This document shows positions 1 to 9,575 of a stretch of DNA of 64,000 nucleotides, piece after piece; the first letter of the stretch is position 1, and the number at the start of each line of letters is the position of its first letter. The position numbers were made by a program, and so were the translations under genes. This DNA is from G963665085 sp963665085. GTDB lineage: Bacteria; Bacteroidota; Bacteroidia; Bacteroidales; JAAAOM01. Location of the stretch: the NCBI GenBank assembly GCA_963665085.2, contig CAXXXS010000002.1, forward strand, positions 1,426,001 through 1,490,000, in the 5' to 3' direction. Below the pieces are notes generated by a model. The model was not told the origin of the DNA and did not search any database. It was given only the letters and a program-made list of their open reading frames with translations.

Positions 1-1457
1 GTTGTAGGTGCAGTGCCATCATCATAAACATTTGGAGTTGTCAGATCGAGTTCGGTAAGGATGTGATCACCAACAAGCCTTCTGGATTCTCTCTTACCAC
101 CAATATATGCTACCCATTTTAATTTTTCATTAGCAAATTCCTCTTTTGATTCTGAATGATTCTTTATGTACGACCAATTAGAATAAACGACCAGCATTCC
201 GTAATCACGTATCTTTTCAAACTCATTTATCATATCAATACCCATACCTGTCTCCCAATCCCAGTCTCCCCGGGTAATTGCATGGCATTTCTCTTCACTC
301 ATTGGTATACCCCATTCTATATCCGGGAAAGAACTAGGCTCTTCCAGCTTTTCAGAAAACCATTGAACAGACACTCCCATGGTTAAATTATCTGCCTCTT
401 CCGGAGCTGTTGGTTCATTAAAAATATCCCGGCTTTCTCGTCCTGACATATATTCTGCCCCTGCCAATGCACCAATTGCACCATCTCCGGTGCAGTCTGC
501 AAACAAAGGTGCAACAAAACTATATTTCTTACCTGTTTCAATATTTTGGGCGATTACTTTTGTAATCTTTCCATTTTTAACCTCAACACCGTTGGCATGG
601 CAATTTAAGAAAAGCGAAATATTCTCTTCTGCCAAAACTGCTTTCAGCTTCTTGTCATCTTCATAATAATCCTTTGGCTGTGCATTTCCACCTCTCTCTG
701 GGCCAATTTCATTTACCAGATTACCCAAAGCAGGATAAGGATCTATATTTACCCTTGCCCCCAGATGAACACGAACTTCGGAACTGTTATTACCTCCTAA
801 AACAGGTCGATTTTGAATCAGCGCAACTTTTACACCTAAACGGGCAGCAGAGATTGCTGCACAGGTTCCTGCCATTCCTCCACCAACGATAACAAAATCA
901 TACTCACCGGCATTCTCTGGTTTTTCCGAAATATTAAGTTGTTTATTTCTAAACTTACTAAGATCTTTTATATCGTTTGGAGGAGAGAAGTTTGCATCTC
1001 TCGTTAAAATGATGGCATCACAACGTCCACTAAATCCTGTTAGATCGTGTAAAGCCAGTGTATATTCTTTTTTTGATAAAGAGAGTTTACCACTTTTTAT
1101 CCAGCTCCACTCCTCTTCTTCTGTCCCAAATACTTTATCAACGGGGTTTCCATCAATAAGTACCTGAAATTTTCCAGGAGCCTCTTTATTTGTCCAGTGA
1201 GCGACCCAATTTCGTGTTCGCACAAAGAGATAATAATCTCCAGGTTTGGGAATATTAACAGTTGTTGTTGCATCTTTTACAGGTATACCTAGTCCGTGAG
1301 CCATTAAATATGGAGAGCCCATCACATCCATAAATTGTTGATCGATAACCCAGCCTCCTTTGTCTTTAAAACTTTCAGCCTCGACTAAGATTGTCTGTGC
1401 TTTATTGTTTATCTGAAAGGATACAATTATTATAATAATCAAGAATACTTTTTTCAT
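1..1457 (-). CDS. FAD-dependent oxidoreductase, secreted (partial, C-terminus beyond window)
   Basis: The reading frame is open from an ATG at 1457 to the window edge, giving 485 residues without a stop. It begins with a signal peptide (MKKVFLIIIIIVSF, cleavage near NKAQ). Residues of about 22-150 form a beta-rich, carbohydrate-binding-like domain starting ILVEAESF. A FAD-binding Rossmann domain follows: YDFVIVGGGMAGTCAA at about residue 180, then RPVLGGNNSSEVRVHLG and FADCTGDGAIGALAGAEYM. This matches the FAD_oxidored family often found in Bacteroidota PULs. Substrate and acceptor cannot be read from the sequence. It lies 118 bp downstream of the duplicated-domain lipoprotein and is probably the distal gene of PUL1. 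FAD binding is well supported; a role on a sugar acid or modified sugar is inference from context. Confidence 0.85.
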   Translation of the reverse strand, partial: MKKVFLIIIIIVSFQINNKAQTILVEAESFKDKGGWVIDQQFMDVMGSPYLMAHGLGIPVKDATTTVNIPKPGDYYLFVRTRNWVAHWTNKEAPGKFQVLIDGNPVDKVFGTEEEEWSWIKSGKLSLSKKEYTLALHDLTGFSGRCDAIILTRDANFSPPNDIKDLSKFRNKQLNISEKPENAGEYDFVIVGGGMAGTCAAISAARLGVKVALIQNRPVLGGNNSSEVRVHLGARVNIDPYPALGNLVNEIGPERGGNAQPKDYYEDDKKLKAVLAEENISLFLNCHANGVEVKNGKITKVIAQNIETGKKYSFVAPLFADCTGDGAIGALAGAEYMSGRESRDIFNEPTAPEEADNLTMGVSVQWFSEKLEEPSSFPDIEWGIPMSEEKCHAITRGDWDWETGMGIDMINEFEKIRDYGMLVVYSNWSYIKNHSESKEEFANEKLKWVAYIGGKRESRRLVGDHILTELDLTTPNVYDDGTAPT

Positions 1458-1575
1458 TTTCTTTATTTATTCAGTTTACATGATACCTTCTGAAATATCA
1501 GATTATTTTCTCATTTTTAAAGAGTTATATTGTCTACTTAACCTCATCCCAATAATTGAAGTTAGCTTTTCTTTC

Positions 1576-4038
1576 TTATTCATAAATCAACCAGGTTGTT
1601 GCTTTACAATCTTTATCTGAGGTAAATCTTATCCAGCGAGATTGAAATGCATCCGGGAATATATATTTAAATTCTTCGTTGGGTTTTACAGCAACCTCTT
1701 TGTATACCATCCATGAACCATGTCCTATTGGCTCCACCTCAATTCTGAAATTTACTGTCTCATTGGAATTATGAGAAATAGTTAATGATTTTTTATCGTA
1801 AAAACCAATTAAATACGGATCAGATGTCTCTCCAGCTTTTATTTGTGCATCTTTCCAGGGACCACCATGTCCAGTTGGTTTTCCCAACTCCCATAAATCA
1901 TCAATTACACCTGCCCATATCTTTGCATTTCCATCTTCTGACACAAAAATATGTTCTCCATCAGCAGTAGCATTCTTTTCAACCCCTGTCATTATTAACA
2001 TTCCACGGTAGGAAACGTAATCATGAATCCTAAAATTATGAGATGCTACTGGACGTATTTTTGCATACCCGTCAGCATTTTCTGCAGGTAACTCATAGAA
2101 TGTTCCGTGACAATTTAACAAGTCACGTTCAGTGGCCACTTCTCTACAAATTCGCAGAAACGTAGAATTCGTTAAATCGCTGTAATTATCATCCCCCATT
2201 GGCAATCTCCATCTACGACCTAAGTCATCAACAATTAACACAGATGATTTATCAATGGTAATAACATTTTCCGGAACAGCGAACTTTTCTTCAATAAACG
2301 TAGCCATTTCAGGATTATCTTTTTTTACAAGATTCATTGCTGAATCTAATTCATAATAGCCTTTTTTCACAACAGAACTCTCTGAAAAATCTTCAACTAA
2401 GATCCCTAATACTTTCCTGTTATTCCCCAGTCCATAAAGTAAACCTCCATTGACTTCTGTCTCATTAACCGATGCTATACCACAGAATTTTTGGTTGGGT
2501 ACTGTTAAACGATTATCTATATCTGAATAGGAAAAGTTTACGGTTGCTTTAGTTTCTTTATTTGTTTTAACCCTAATCCATTCTCCAATCTCATTTTCTA
2601 AAAAATCGACTTCAGCAGATTCTCCGGGTTGAACAACTACTTCTTTGAGTTGCATCCATTGGTTATTTCCCTGTTTATCAATTTCAAATAAAAATGAGGT
2701 TGACTGTTTTCCTTCGTTTTTAATCCACGCGATACGTTTTGGCCAACCAGCAAACAACATAGGCTCTGAATATTCACCTGCTTTTATTTTCTCAGATAGC
2801 CATACTGCTCCTTCTGCTGTGTTCGGACCTAAGTTATCCGGTTTATCAATGGAAGTAAACCAAAGATTTGAATTTGACTGCCCGGGACCTTCAATATTAC
2901 CTTTAGCTTTTCTTTTGTTCAGGAATTCTTTTTGAGCGGAGTCGTCGCAGCCAAAAACAAGTTTATCGTTCCAACGTGTATAATCTCCAATAACTTTAAG
3001 ATATGCCGAGCGTGGTCTTATTCCTGCAGAATTCCGGGCTGTGAAGCTACCTGGAAATTGCCAGAACATGCCATGCATTGTCATCAAGTAATCTGGTTGA
3101 TTCTCTGTGCCAATATCCCGTATTCTTGGCCATTCAGTATTCCATCCATGAGCTCCATCATAGCTATGGCTGGCTTTAGGTAATCGATAGAAATTCCATC
3201 CTTCAGGACTTCTAACTCCTAATATCACAGATTTATGATCCCAACCTGTAGCCCAAATTGGGTCTGTATCAGGATTCTCATTCCCATAAATTCCACCAGG
3301 ACCTGTTACTTCAACAAATTGATTACGTCTAACAATCTTCCAGTTTTCCCCATCCCATTCGGCTAACACACCAGACATTAGATCAAAATGTTCCAAAGCT
3401 CCAGGAGTAGCTTCACCATTGTTAGAATAAACTAGCACTCCTTGTCCTGAGTATAATCCTTTTCCATGCGCTCCGGGTAACAAATGAGCCTCTTGTGCCA
3501 TTTCACCTTCTTTCTGTGTTTGATTTCCATCAACATAAAGCGTATTCACAAGCAAGCTATGCACATCTACACCATAGAAACCTTCTTCCATAGTCCCATA
3601 ATAAATCTTATGTTCAGGATCTGTTAAATGACGGGCATTACCAGTGAGCCTACCAGGCATTTCAGAATAAGGTATGGTTCTAACATGTCTTTCGTCGTTT
3701 ATCGCGTAGGGACCAATAAATAATTGATTACTTTCTTTATGAATCATACGGTTTGCCGGCGTTCCTCCAATACTCTCCTCCCTGATTATTTGTTGTAAAT
3801 CAGGAGTAATTTCATAGAGTTTATCTGATGATCCATTTGGTAAATGAGGCCCGTAGGTTACAATCCACAACCTATCTGCCCATGAGACAACCGCGCCAGT
3901 ACCACACTCGCCTTCGTTGTTATAATATGCAAGATGGGGATAGATTCCGGAAATATTAATTGGTTTTCTGGTTTCTGGTTCTGTTGAACAACTTATTAGT
4001 AAAAAAATAAATATTATCAGGGCAAATAGCTTTTTCAT
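1576..4038 (-). CDS. Large PUL-associated lipoprotein of unknown function with duplicated C-terminal domain
   Basis: I do not recognise the family. The frame is open from 4068, but I take the ATG at 4038 (MKKLFALIIFIFLLISCS) because it gives a standard lipoprotein signal with cysteine in the LISCS lipobox. The protein is then 820 residues. The body is rich in aromatic and G-[WY] motifs, as in a beta-propeller (ADRLWIVTYGPHLPNG, KIYYGTMEEGFYGVD). A segment of about 88 residues occurs twice: once in the middle (IKAGEYSEPMLF to KATVNFSY) and once at the extreme C-terminus (IKAGETSDPYLI to KATTWLIYE). Both copies contain a W-M-x-x-K-E-V-x-V-x-P motif and look like beta-sandwich domains. It follows SusD1 after 257 bp, so it is probably a surface or periplasmic PUL1 protein. 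Enzyme or binding protein cannot be decided. Confidence 0.75.
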   Translation of the reverse strand: MKKLFALIIFIFLLISCSTEPETRKPINISGIYPHLAYYNNEGECGTGAVVSWADRLWIVTYGPHLPNGSSDKLYEITPDLQQIIREESIGGTPANRMIHKESNQLFIGPYAINDERHVRTIPYSEMPGRLTGNARHLTDPEHKIYYGTMEEGFYGVDVHSLLVNTLYVDGNQTQKEGEMAQEAHLLPGAHGKGLYSGQGVLVYSNNGEATPGALEHFDLMSGVLAEWDGENWKIVRRNQFVEVTGPGGIYGNENPDTDPIWATGWDHKSVILGVRSPEGWNFYRLPKASHSYDGAHGWNTEWPRIRDIGTENQPDYLMTMHGMFWQFPGSFTARNSAGIRPRSAYLKVIGDYTRWNDKLVFGCDDSAQKEFLNKRKAKGNIEGPGQSNSNLWFTSIDKPDNLGPNTAEGAVWLSEKIKAGEYSEPMLFAGWPKRIAWIKNEGKQSTSFLFEIDKQGNNQWMQLKEVVVQPGESAEVDFLENEIGEWIRVKTNKETKATVNFSYSDIDNRLTVPNQKFCGIASVNETEVNGGLLYGLGNNRKVLGILVEDFSESSVVKKGYYELDSAMNLVKKDNPEMATFIEEKFAVPENVITIDKSSVLIVDDLGRRWRLPMGDDNYSDLTNSTFLRICREVATERDLLNCHGTFYELPAENADGYAKIRPVASHNFRIHDYVSYRGMLIMTGVEKNATADGEHIFVSEDGNAKIWAGVIDDLWELGKPTGHGGPWKDAQIKAGETSDPYLIGFYDKKSLTISHNSNETVNFRIEVEPIGHGSWMVYKEVAVKPNEEFKYIFPDAFQSRWIRFTSDKDCKATTWLIYE

Positions 4039-4239
4039 ATTAATGATTTTAGATATTGAGAGAATCATTTTTCCTTTTTAAGAGGATCTCCTAAATCTTT
4101 TTCGAAGAGAGTATTCAAAAAACCGGCATTCTAATAGACAGGATTCTCGACTTCGCACGAATTGACTTTTTAAAATCTTCTCAGAGGCCAATCATTATAT
4201 TAAAGAAATATAAAATTCTCTTTCACTTTAATTAAATTA

Positions 4240-4271
4240 GATAGAGACATCCTATTATGAATGTCCCTATC
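4240..4271 (-). terminator. Weak hairpin after susD1
   Basis: A 10-bp stem with one mismatch (4240-4249 with 4262-4271) lies about 25 bp past the SusD1 stop. On the minus strand it is followed by an AT-rich stretch without a clean T-run. It may reduce read-through from susCD1 into the downstream lipoprotein gene. The remaining bases up to 4039 show nothing else recognisable. Confidence 0.35.
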
Positions 4272-4295
4272 AACAACTATTAAAACTGCTAACTA

Positions 4296-6011
4296 CTAAT
4301 AGTTTGGATTTTGAGAGAGATTTTCATTAACTAAAATCTCTTTTGTTGGAATTGGCCATAAATATTGTTTTTTTGCATCAAATGTTCTTTGTCCAAGCAA
4401 TTTGATCAAACCAGCTTCAAACATAGAAGTAAAATCTGACACTCCGTCTTCATCAACCTCTGGAGTACTTGGAAAGAACCATAGACCAGCGTTTACAACA
4501 TTCGTTCTTAAAGCTTCTACATCCAGCATTCCATAATTTGGTATATTCAAAACTTTCTCTGCAATTTCCCAGCGGATAATATCCATATAACGTACCCCTT
4601 CAAAAGCAAACTCCATTCGACGTTCAATACGTAACTGCTTTCTTAATTCAGATTGATTTGTAGTTGTTACCACAGGATATTCTGTGTCAGCCTCAACATC
4701 TACCCCATAAGCTCTTGCACGAACCTGGTTTATCGCACTCAATACTGATTCATCAATATCATCCAGCTCAATTTTTGCTTCAGCATAAATAAGCAGTACA
4801 TCTGCATAACGGATAATTATCTTTTCCGGATCTGTTTTATAGTCGTCAGACCAGTCCGAGTCTATTCCTTTTTTCCAAAGTAATCCGTTGTATGATGCAT
4901 ATTGTGCATTGCTCCTGGTATCATTGTTTTTAACATATGTGCCAGTATTAAAATTATAACAATTCAACGAATCGGGATGTGGCTGATACATAAATCCCAG
5001 ATGGTTTGTTTCAAATTCAACAATTGTTTGTGTACAACGAGGATCTCTATTTTCAAAAGGATTTTGTGGATCATACAAAGAAGATTCATCTATTGGTAAA
5101 CCATCAGAGCAAAGAAAAGAACATAATAAATCCCATGATGGATCTTTTGCTCCCCAGCCGCCTGAATTTCTGCTAATATAATTCTGGCAATCATTAAAAT
5201 AAACATCTAAAGCTACAGAACGAGGTATTGAAAAAATAGCTTCAGATGTATTCTTGGTTGAAGAAACAAATAATTCTCCAAAGTCTGAATATAATTCATA
5301 TTCATCAAGATCCATGCAATCTTGGGCTGCATCACGAGCGGTTTCATAATCTCCCATATATAAAGCAATACGGGCTTTCATTGCCAATGCGGCTCCTTGA
5401 GTCGCGCGCTTATTTTCTGAAGAACCATAACTTACAGGTAAATATGTTGCTGCAAAATCATACTCCTCATAAATAGTTTGCAGGATGATATCTTTATCTG
5501 TCCTTGCTAGTTCAAAAGCTTCATCCAGTTCAACTGTATTTGTATAAAAGACAGCATCTCCCCAATGAGAGATCAAATAAGCATATTTTGATGCCCTATT
5601 AAATTTTGCTTCTGCCTTGTATTGGTTTAGCTTATCTTCATCAATCTCATCTGTTATTTCCTCTAAATTTTCTAACAGTGCTGTTGCCCTGGCAATTGCT
5701 TTATACATTAAAAGCCAATTATCTTCAACAAATCCTGTTTCACTATTTAAAGTACCTCCTGTTATCTCATTTGTTGTTCCCCTGTATGCCCAATCATCTG
5801 TCCATTCTGTTTTATCAAGAGGCCAAAATACATCTCTATAAAGATCGTTAATGGCCATTTCAATTTCTGTTTCGTTTGAATACCAATTCTCACTAGAACC
5901 CTCAGACAGAGGGTTTAGGTTAAGTTCTGAACATCCTTGTATTAATAAAATAGCAGGAAGGATAAGTAATATTACTGTTTTTATATTTATCGTTTTCATC
6001 ATAATATTCAT
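4296..6011 (-). CDS. SusD/RagB-family outer-membrane glycan-binding lipoprotein (PUL1)
   Basis: This is the surface lipoprotein that caps its SusC partner and captures the glycan. It has a lipoprotein signal (LLIQGCSELNLNPLSEGS) and the typical SusD N-terminal pattern with the TPR-type helical core (NRASKYAYLISHWGDAVFY). The C-terminus carries IRYADVLLIYAEAKIEL, then LRIERRMEFAFEGVRYMDIIRW, then YLWPIPTKEILVNENLSQNPNY. Length is normal for the family. The open frame reaches 6041, but codons before 6011 overlap SusC. ATGs at 6011, 6002 and 5999 are all possible; 6011 lies directly after the SusC stop, indicating tight co-translation. The glycan specificity of PUL1 is unknown. Confidence 0.95.
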   Translation of the reverse strand: MNIMMKTINIKTVILLILPAILLIQGCSELNLNPLSEGSSENWYSNETEIEMAINDLYRDVFWPLDKTEWTDDWAYRGTTNEITGGTLNSETGFVEDNWLLMYKAIARATALLENLEEITDEIDEDKLNQYKAEAKFNRASKYAYLISHWGDAVFYTNTVELDEAFELARTDKDIILQTIYEEYDFAATYLPVSYGSSENKRATQGAALAMKARIALYMGDYETARDAAQDCMDLDEYELYSDFGELFVSSTKNTSEAIFSIPRSVALDVYFNDCQNYISRNSGGWGAKDPSWDLLCSFLCSDGLPIDESSLYDPQNPFENRDPRCTQTIVEFETNHLGFMYQPHPDSLNCYNFNTGTYVKNNDTRSNAQYASYNGLLWKKGIDSDWSDDYKTDPEKIIIRYADVLLIYAEAKIELDDIDESVLSAINQVRARAYGVDVEADTEYPVVTTTNQSELRKQLRIERRMEFAFEGVRYMDIIRWEIAEKVLNIPNYGMLDVEALRTNVVNAGLWFFPSTPEVDEDGVSDFTSMFEAGLIKLLGQRTFDAKKQYLWPIPTKEILVNENLSQNPNY

Positions 6012-6012
6012 T

Positions 6013-9000
6013 TTAAAATTTAACAGAAGCGCCAAAAACAAATGAAGCTGTTATAGGATAACCATCGCTTGAAACTTCCGGATCCCAACCTTCTGGGTAA
6101 TTGTTGATTGATAAGAAATCAGACATACTTCCATATATCCTTACGCCTTGTAACCGGAGTTTATTTAATAGGATTTCTGGAATTGTATAACCAATAGTCA
6201 AATTTTTAACCCTAAAATATGCCCCATTAAAAAGCCAATAATCTGAGGTTGTATAATTATTTCCTGCACTTACGTATGATAGTCTGGGGTAAATAGCTGA
6301 TGCATTCTGTTCATCTGTATTATATGCACTCCAATATTTACCATCAATTAATCCAGGGAAATTCCCCCAATTATCAGAATAACCTCTCACCATTCTTTGG
6401 GTTAACTGTGAATTTTGTTTACCCACACCTTGAACGACTACAGAAAAATCAAAATTTTTATATTCCAAATGAATATTACCTCCATATATGTACCTTGGCA
6501 AAGATCCTCCCAAAAGAACTCTGTCATAATCCGCTGAGATAATGCCATCAGGAACTCCATCCGGGCCACTAATGTCAACATATTTTACGTCTCCGACTGT
6601 TACAGTTGAACTCAGCGTTGCAGAATTTTCGACCTCTTCCTGAGTCTGGTATATACCATCTGAAACATAACCGTACCATTCTTCAAATTCACTGTCTTTG
6701 TAAGTAGCTTTTCCATCTTCATCGAATACTATTCCTCCTAATTCTCCCATAACAGATTTCGAATCGGAAATATTTACAGAAACAGAATAACTAAATTCTC
6801 CAATTCGGTCATTCCATCCAAGAGAAGCCTCCCATCCCTTGGTATTCATCTTACCTGTATTTTGTTGAGGATTATCAAATCCCAAATAATCAGGGATTTC
6901 GAGTTCTAATAACATATCATTAGTTGTTTTCTTGTAAACATCTCCTGTAAAACGAAGCCTGTTCTCAAAAAAGTTTGCATCTAAACCAAAATCAAAAGAT
7001 TCTGTAGTTTCCCACGATATATCTCGTATAGCATAATATTGTTGGGCAGCTGACTGAGATGAGACAACAGTACTTCCGTTATAAAAAAGGGCACTACCAA
7101 ATGCCATTGTTGATTGATATGGGTAATAGTTTGCATCTCCATACTGGTCTAAAATCCTTTCATTACCTAAGACGCCCCAGGAGCCTCTTAGCTTCAGAAA
7201 TGATAAAACCGGAACATCACTCATAAAATCTTCCTCTGAAACTATCCAACCTGCAGAAAATGAAGGGAAAGAGCCCCATCTATAGTCTTGATCAAATCGT
7301 GAAGAAGCATCATATCTAATATTACCTTGCACAAAATACTTATTTGCATAATTATACATTATACGTCCAAAATAAGAACGATAAGCATTCTCATAAGCAT
7401 TTCCTTCGCTGCCTAAATAGTTTTCGTTTGCTAAATCAAGATAAGGATACGTTGTTAATTCAAGTTGCTCACTGGAACTGTTCATTGTTTCGTAAAAAGC
7501 TTTGTAATTTTCATATCCTCCCATTAAGTTTAGGTTGTGGCCAGCAAAAGATTTTGAATAATTAGCTATTAATTGAGCCGTAACCCTATAACTATCATTG
7601 CGGATATCTTTCAGACTGGTTGTTTTTGCCCACTGTAATGTACCTACATATGTTGATGGATCATCATAATCTGTATATTCAACCTTTTTTAAGAATTCTT
7701 TTCCCTTATCATATTTAAAATCCGGAGAGATAATAGCAGATAGGGTAAATCCCTCAAACGGCTTAAAATCTAAAGCCGCTTTACCACCTACCTGATTATA
7801 CCAATAGTCTTTATAGCCGCCGTATTTAATTTGGCCGTAAATATTCCCTCCGGATTTACCCTCAGCAACTAATCCATTTGACCACTCCGCAGCATAAACA
7901 GGTGCTGAAATTCGCATAGTATACATAGGATTTTCACTTGGGTTCTCTGATATTGATCTTTTTGCATAAAAATCAAGCTTCGCAGATAAATATTTATTTA
8001 TTTCGATATCGTTATTAATACGGGCTGTTAACCTTTTATAGTTTTTCCCCATATAAAGTCCTCCAACATTGTCATAGGCAATAGAAGCTTTAGATCTAAT
8101 AGATTCTGTACCACCTGTTATACTAAGAACATGAGTTTCTCTGGGCGCATTATTTTTCAAAATTAAATCAACCCAGTCAGTATCTGGATATAAATCAGGA
8201 TTTTCAGCATGAAGTGTTGCATAATTATTAATCACATCTTCAGCATATGTTGGAAACTCGCCACCTTCTAAATTACCGTTATCATTCCATTTTAATTCAT
8301 TTGCCATTTGCATATAGCGGACAGCATCGACATAACTTGCCAGTTCTGTAGGTTTTTCTATTCCATACTCAAAATTATAATTGATAGACAGTTCTCCTTT
8401 AGCAGCCCTTTTTGTTGTTACCAATATAACTCCAGCGGCAGCACGAGAACCATAAATTGAAGCAGACGCTGCGTCTTTTAATACAGAAATGCTTTCAACA
8501 TCATTGGGGTTAATATCATTAATATTATCGACTGGCACCCCATCAAGAATAATTAAAGGATTATTATCGCCAAGTGTAGTAACCCCCCTTATCCTAATTG
8601 TTGAAGATGCTCCAGGGGCACTATTATCGCGGGTAACCATAACACCAGACATTGATCCCTGAAGAGCCTGGGATATCTGCGTTGCCTGTCTTGAAGTGAT
8701 ATCGTCTGACTTAACAGAACTAACAGCCCCTGTTAAATCAGCTTTTTTAACAGTTCCATAACCAATAACAACGACTTCTTCCAATGATTGAATGTCTTCA
8801 ACCATTGTAATATCTATTTTTGTATTACCAGCAACTTCTATTTCTTCAGTCAAATATCCAACATATGAAAAGCTCAGAATAGCATCTGGAGAACTTATAG
8901 AAATAGTATATTCCCCATTATAGTCTGTTATAGTTCCATTTGTGGTTCCTTTTTCAACAACATTCACCCCAGGCAAAGGGATACCATCAACATCTATAAT

Positions 9001-9393
9001 CTTACCTTTGACAACAATCTCCTGATCTTTTAATGATGAGGAAATTACAATAATTTTATCAATACATTTAAATGTTGAACCAGAACCATCCAAGACCTGG
9101 TCTAATACATCCTTTGCTTTACAATTGTTAAATTTAACCGTATAATGTTTTGATAAATCTAGATCATTTACTCTATAAAAAATTCTATACTCGCTCTGAG
9201 CTTCTATCTCGTTAAAAATATCAGCTAAAGTAGCTTCTTCCATTTTTAGATTAACTTTCGCATCTTGTGAATACGAAATAGCACTTATCTGAAAAGTACA
9301 CAACACAAGAAAAAGGACATTTAGTTTCATAATTAGCAGTAGTTTACTGTAACATTTCCCAATAGGGAATAAAGGTTTAAGTAATTTTATCAT
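6013..9393 (-). CDS. SusC/RagA-family TonB-dependent transporter with STN signalling domain (PUL1)
   Basis: An outer-membrane TonB-dependent oligosaccharide importer of 1126 residues. The N-terminus has the extended leader usual in this subclass, then a signal peptide (MKLNVLFLVLCTFQISAISYSQ). An STN domain follows (about 45-118; VNLKMEEATLADIFNEI), then a carboxypeptidase-regulatory-like domain (about 126-205; PLPGVNVVEKGTTNG), the plug with VVVIGYGTVKKADLTGAVSS, and the beta-barrel ending in an aromatic residue (FGASVKF). The STN domain is the family signature of transporters that signal to a FecR-like anti-sigma factor, and a FecR/FecI pair lies immediately upstream. A plus-strand terminator-like hairpin sits 77 bp before the start codon. 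Confidence 0.96.
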   Translation of the reverse strand: MIKLLKPLFPIGKCYSKLLLIMKLNVLFLVLCTFQISAISYSQDAKVNLKMEEATLADIFNEIEAQSEYRIFYRVNDLDLSKHYTVKFNNCKAKDVLDQVLDGSGSTFKCIDKIIVISSSLKDQEIVVKGKIIDVDGIPLPGVNVVEKGTTNGTITDYNGEYTISISSPDAILSFSYVGYLTEEIEVAGNTKIDITMVEDIQSLEEVVVIGYGTVKKADLTGAVSSVKSDDITSRQATQISQALQGSMSGVMVTRDNSAPGASSTIRIRGVTTLGDNNPLIILDGVPVDNINDINPNDVESISVLKDAASASIYGSRAAAGVILVTTKRAAKGELSINYNFEYGIEKPTELASYVDAVRYMQMANELKWNDNGNLEGGEFPTYAEDVINNYATLHAENPDLYPDTDWVDLILKNNAPRETHVLSITGGTESIRSKASIAYDNVGGLYMGKNYKRLTARINNDIEINKYLSAKLDFYAKRSISENPSENPMYTMRISAPVYAAEWSNGLVAEGKSGGNIYGQIKYGGYKDYWYNQVGGKAALDFKPFEGFTLSAIISPDFKYDKGKEFLKKVEYTDYDDPSTYVGTLQWAKTTSLKDIRNDSYRVTAQLIANYSKSFAGHNLNLMGGYENYKAFYETMNSSSEQLELTTYPYLDLANENYLGSEGNAYENAYRSYFGRIMYNYANKYFVQGNIRYDASSRFDQDYRWGSFPSFSAGWIVSEEDFMSDVPVLSFLKLRGSWGVLGNERILDQYGDANYYPYQSTMAFGSALFYNGSTVVSSQSAAQQYYAIRDISWETTESFDFGLDANFFENRLRFTGDVYKKTTNDMLLELEIPDYLGFDNPQQNTGKMNTKGWEASLGWNDRIGEFSYSVSVNISDSKSVMGELGGIVFDEDGKATYKDSEFEEWYGYVSDGIYQTQEEVENSATLSSTVTVGDVKYVDISGPDGVPDGIISADYDRVLLGGSLPRYIYGGNIHLEYKNFDFSVVVQGVGKQNSQLTQRMVRGYSDNWGNFPGLIDGKYWSAYNTDEQNASAIYPRLSYVSAGNNYTTSDYWLFNGAYFRVKNLTIGYTIPEILLNKLRLQGVRIYGSMSDFLSINNYPEGWDPEVSSDGYPITASFVFGASVKF

Positions 9394-9469
9394 ATCTTTA
9401 CATAATTAAATTAATTTATAATACCCTTCATGCTCTTTCCAGGAAACTGAAGGGAACGATCTTAATTTT

Positions 9470-9505
9470 CAGGAGATGTTGGTCGCATCTCCTGTTTCTA
9501 TTTTT
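9470..9505 (+). terminator. Antisense terminator-like hairpin upstream of susC1
   Basis: A perfect 9-bp stem, CAGGAGATG (9470-9478) with CATCTCCTG (9486-9494), has a 7-base loop. It is followed on the plus strand by TTTCTATTTTT (9495-9505). All surrounding genes are on the minus strand, where the hairpin has no U-tract, so it reads as the end of a transcript running antisense from the susC1 5' end. The other three fecR-susC intervals have equivalents. Confidence 0.6.
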
Positions 9506-9575
9506 GGGGATTTCTTTGTCTTATTCTTTTTTCATAGGCACTTCATCTAGTTAGTTTTTTCAATCATGTTAATAG

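Noticed and set aside
156..892. Three plus-strand ORFs opposite the FAD oxidoreductase gene
   Set aside because: They are antisense shadows; the minus-strand frame is open throughout and has clear FAD-binding motifs.
9393..9400. TAnnTTTG-like sequences at the susC start codons as proven antisense promoters
   Set aside because: They coincide with the reverse complement of the A-rich leader and ATG, and no -33 TTTG at proper spacing was found, so they are given only as weak support.
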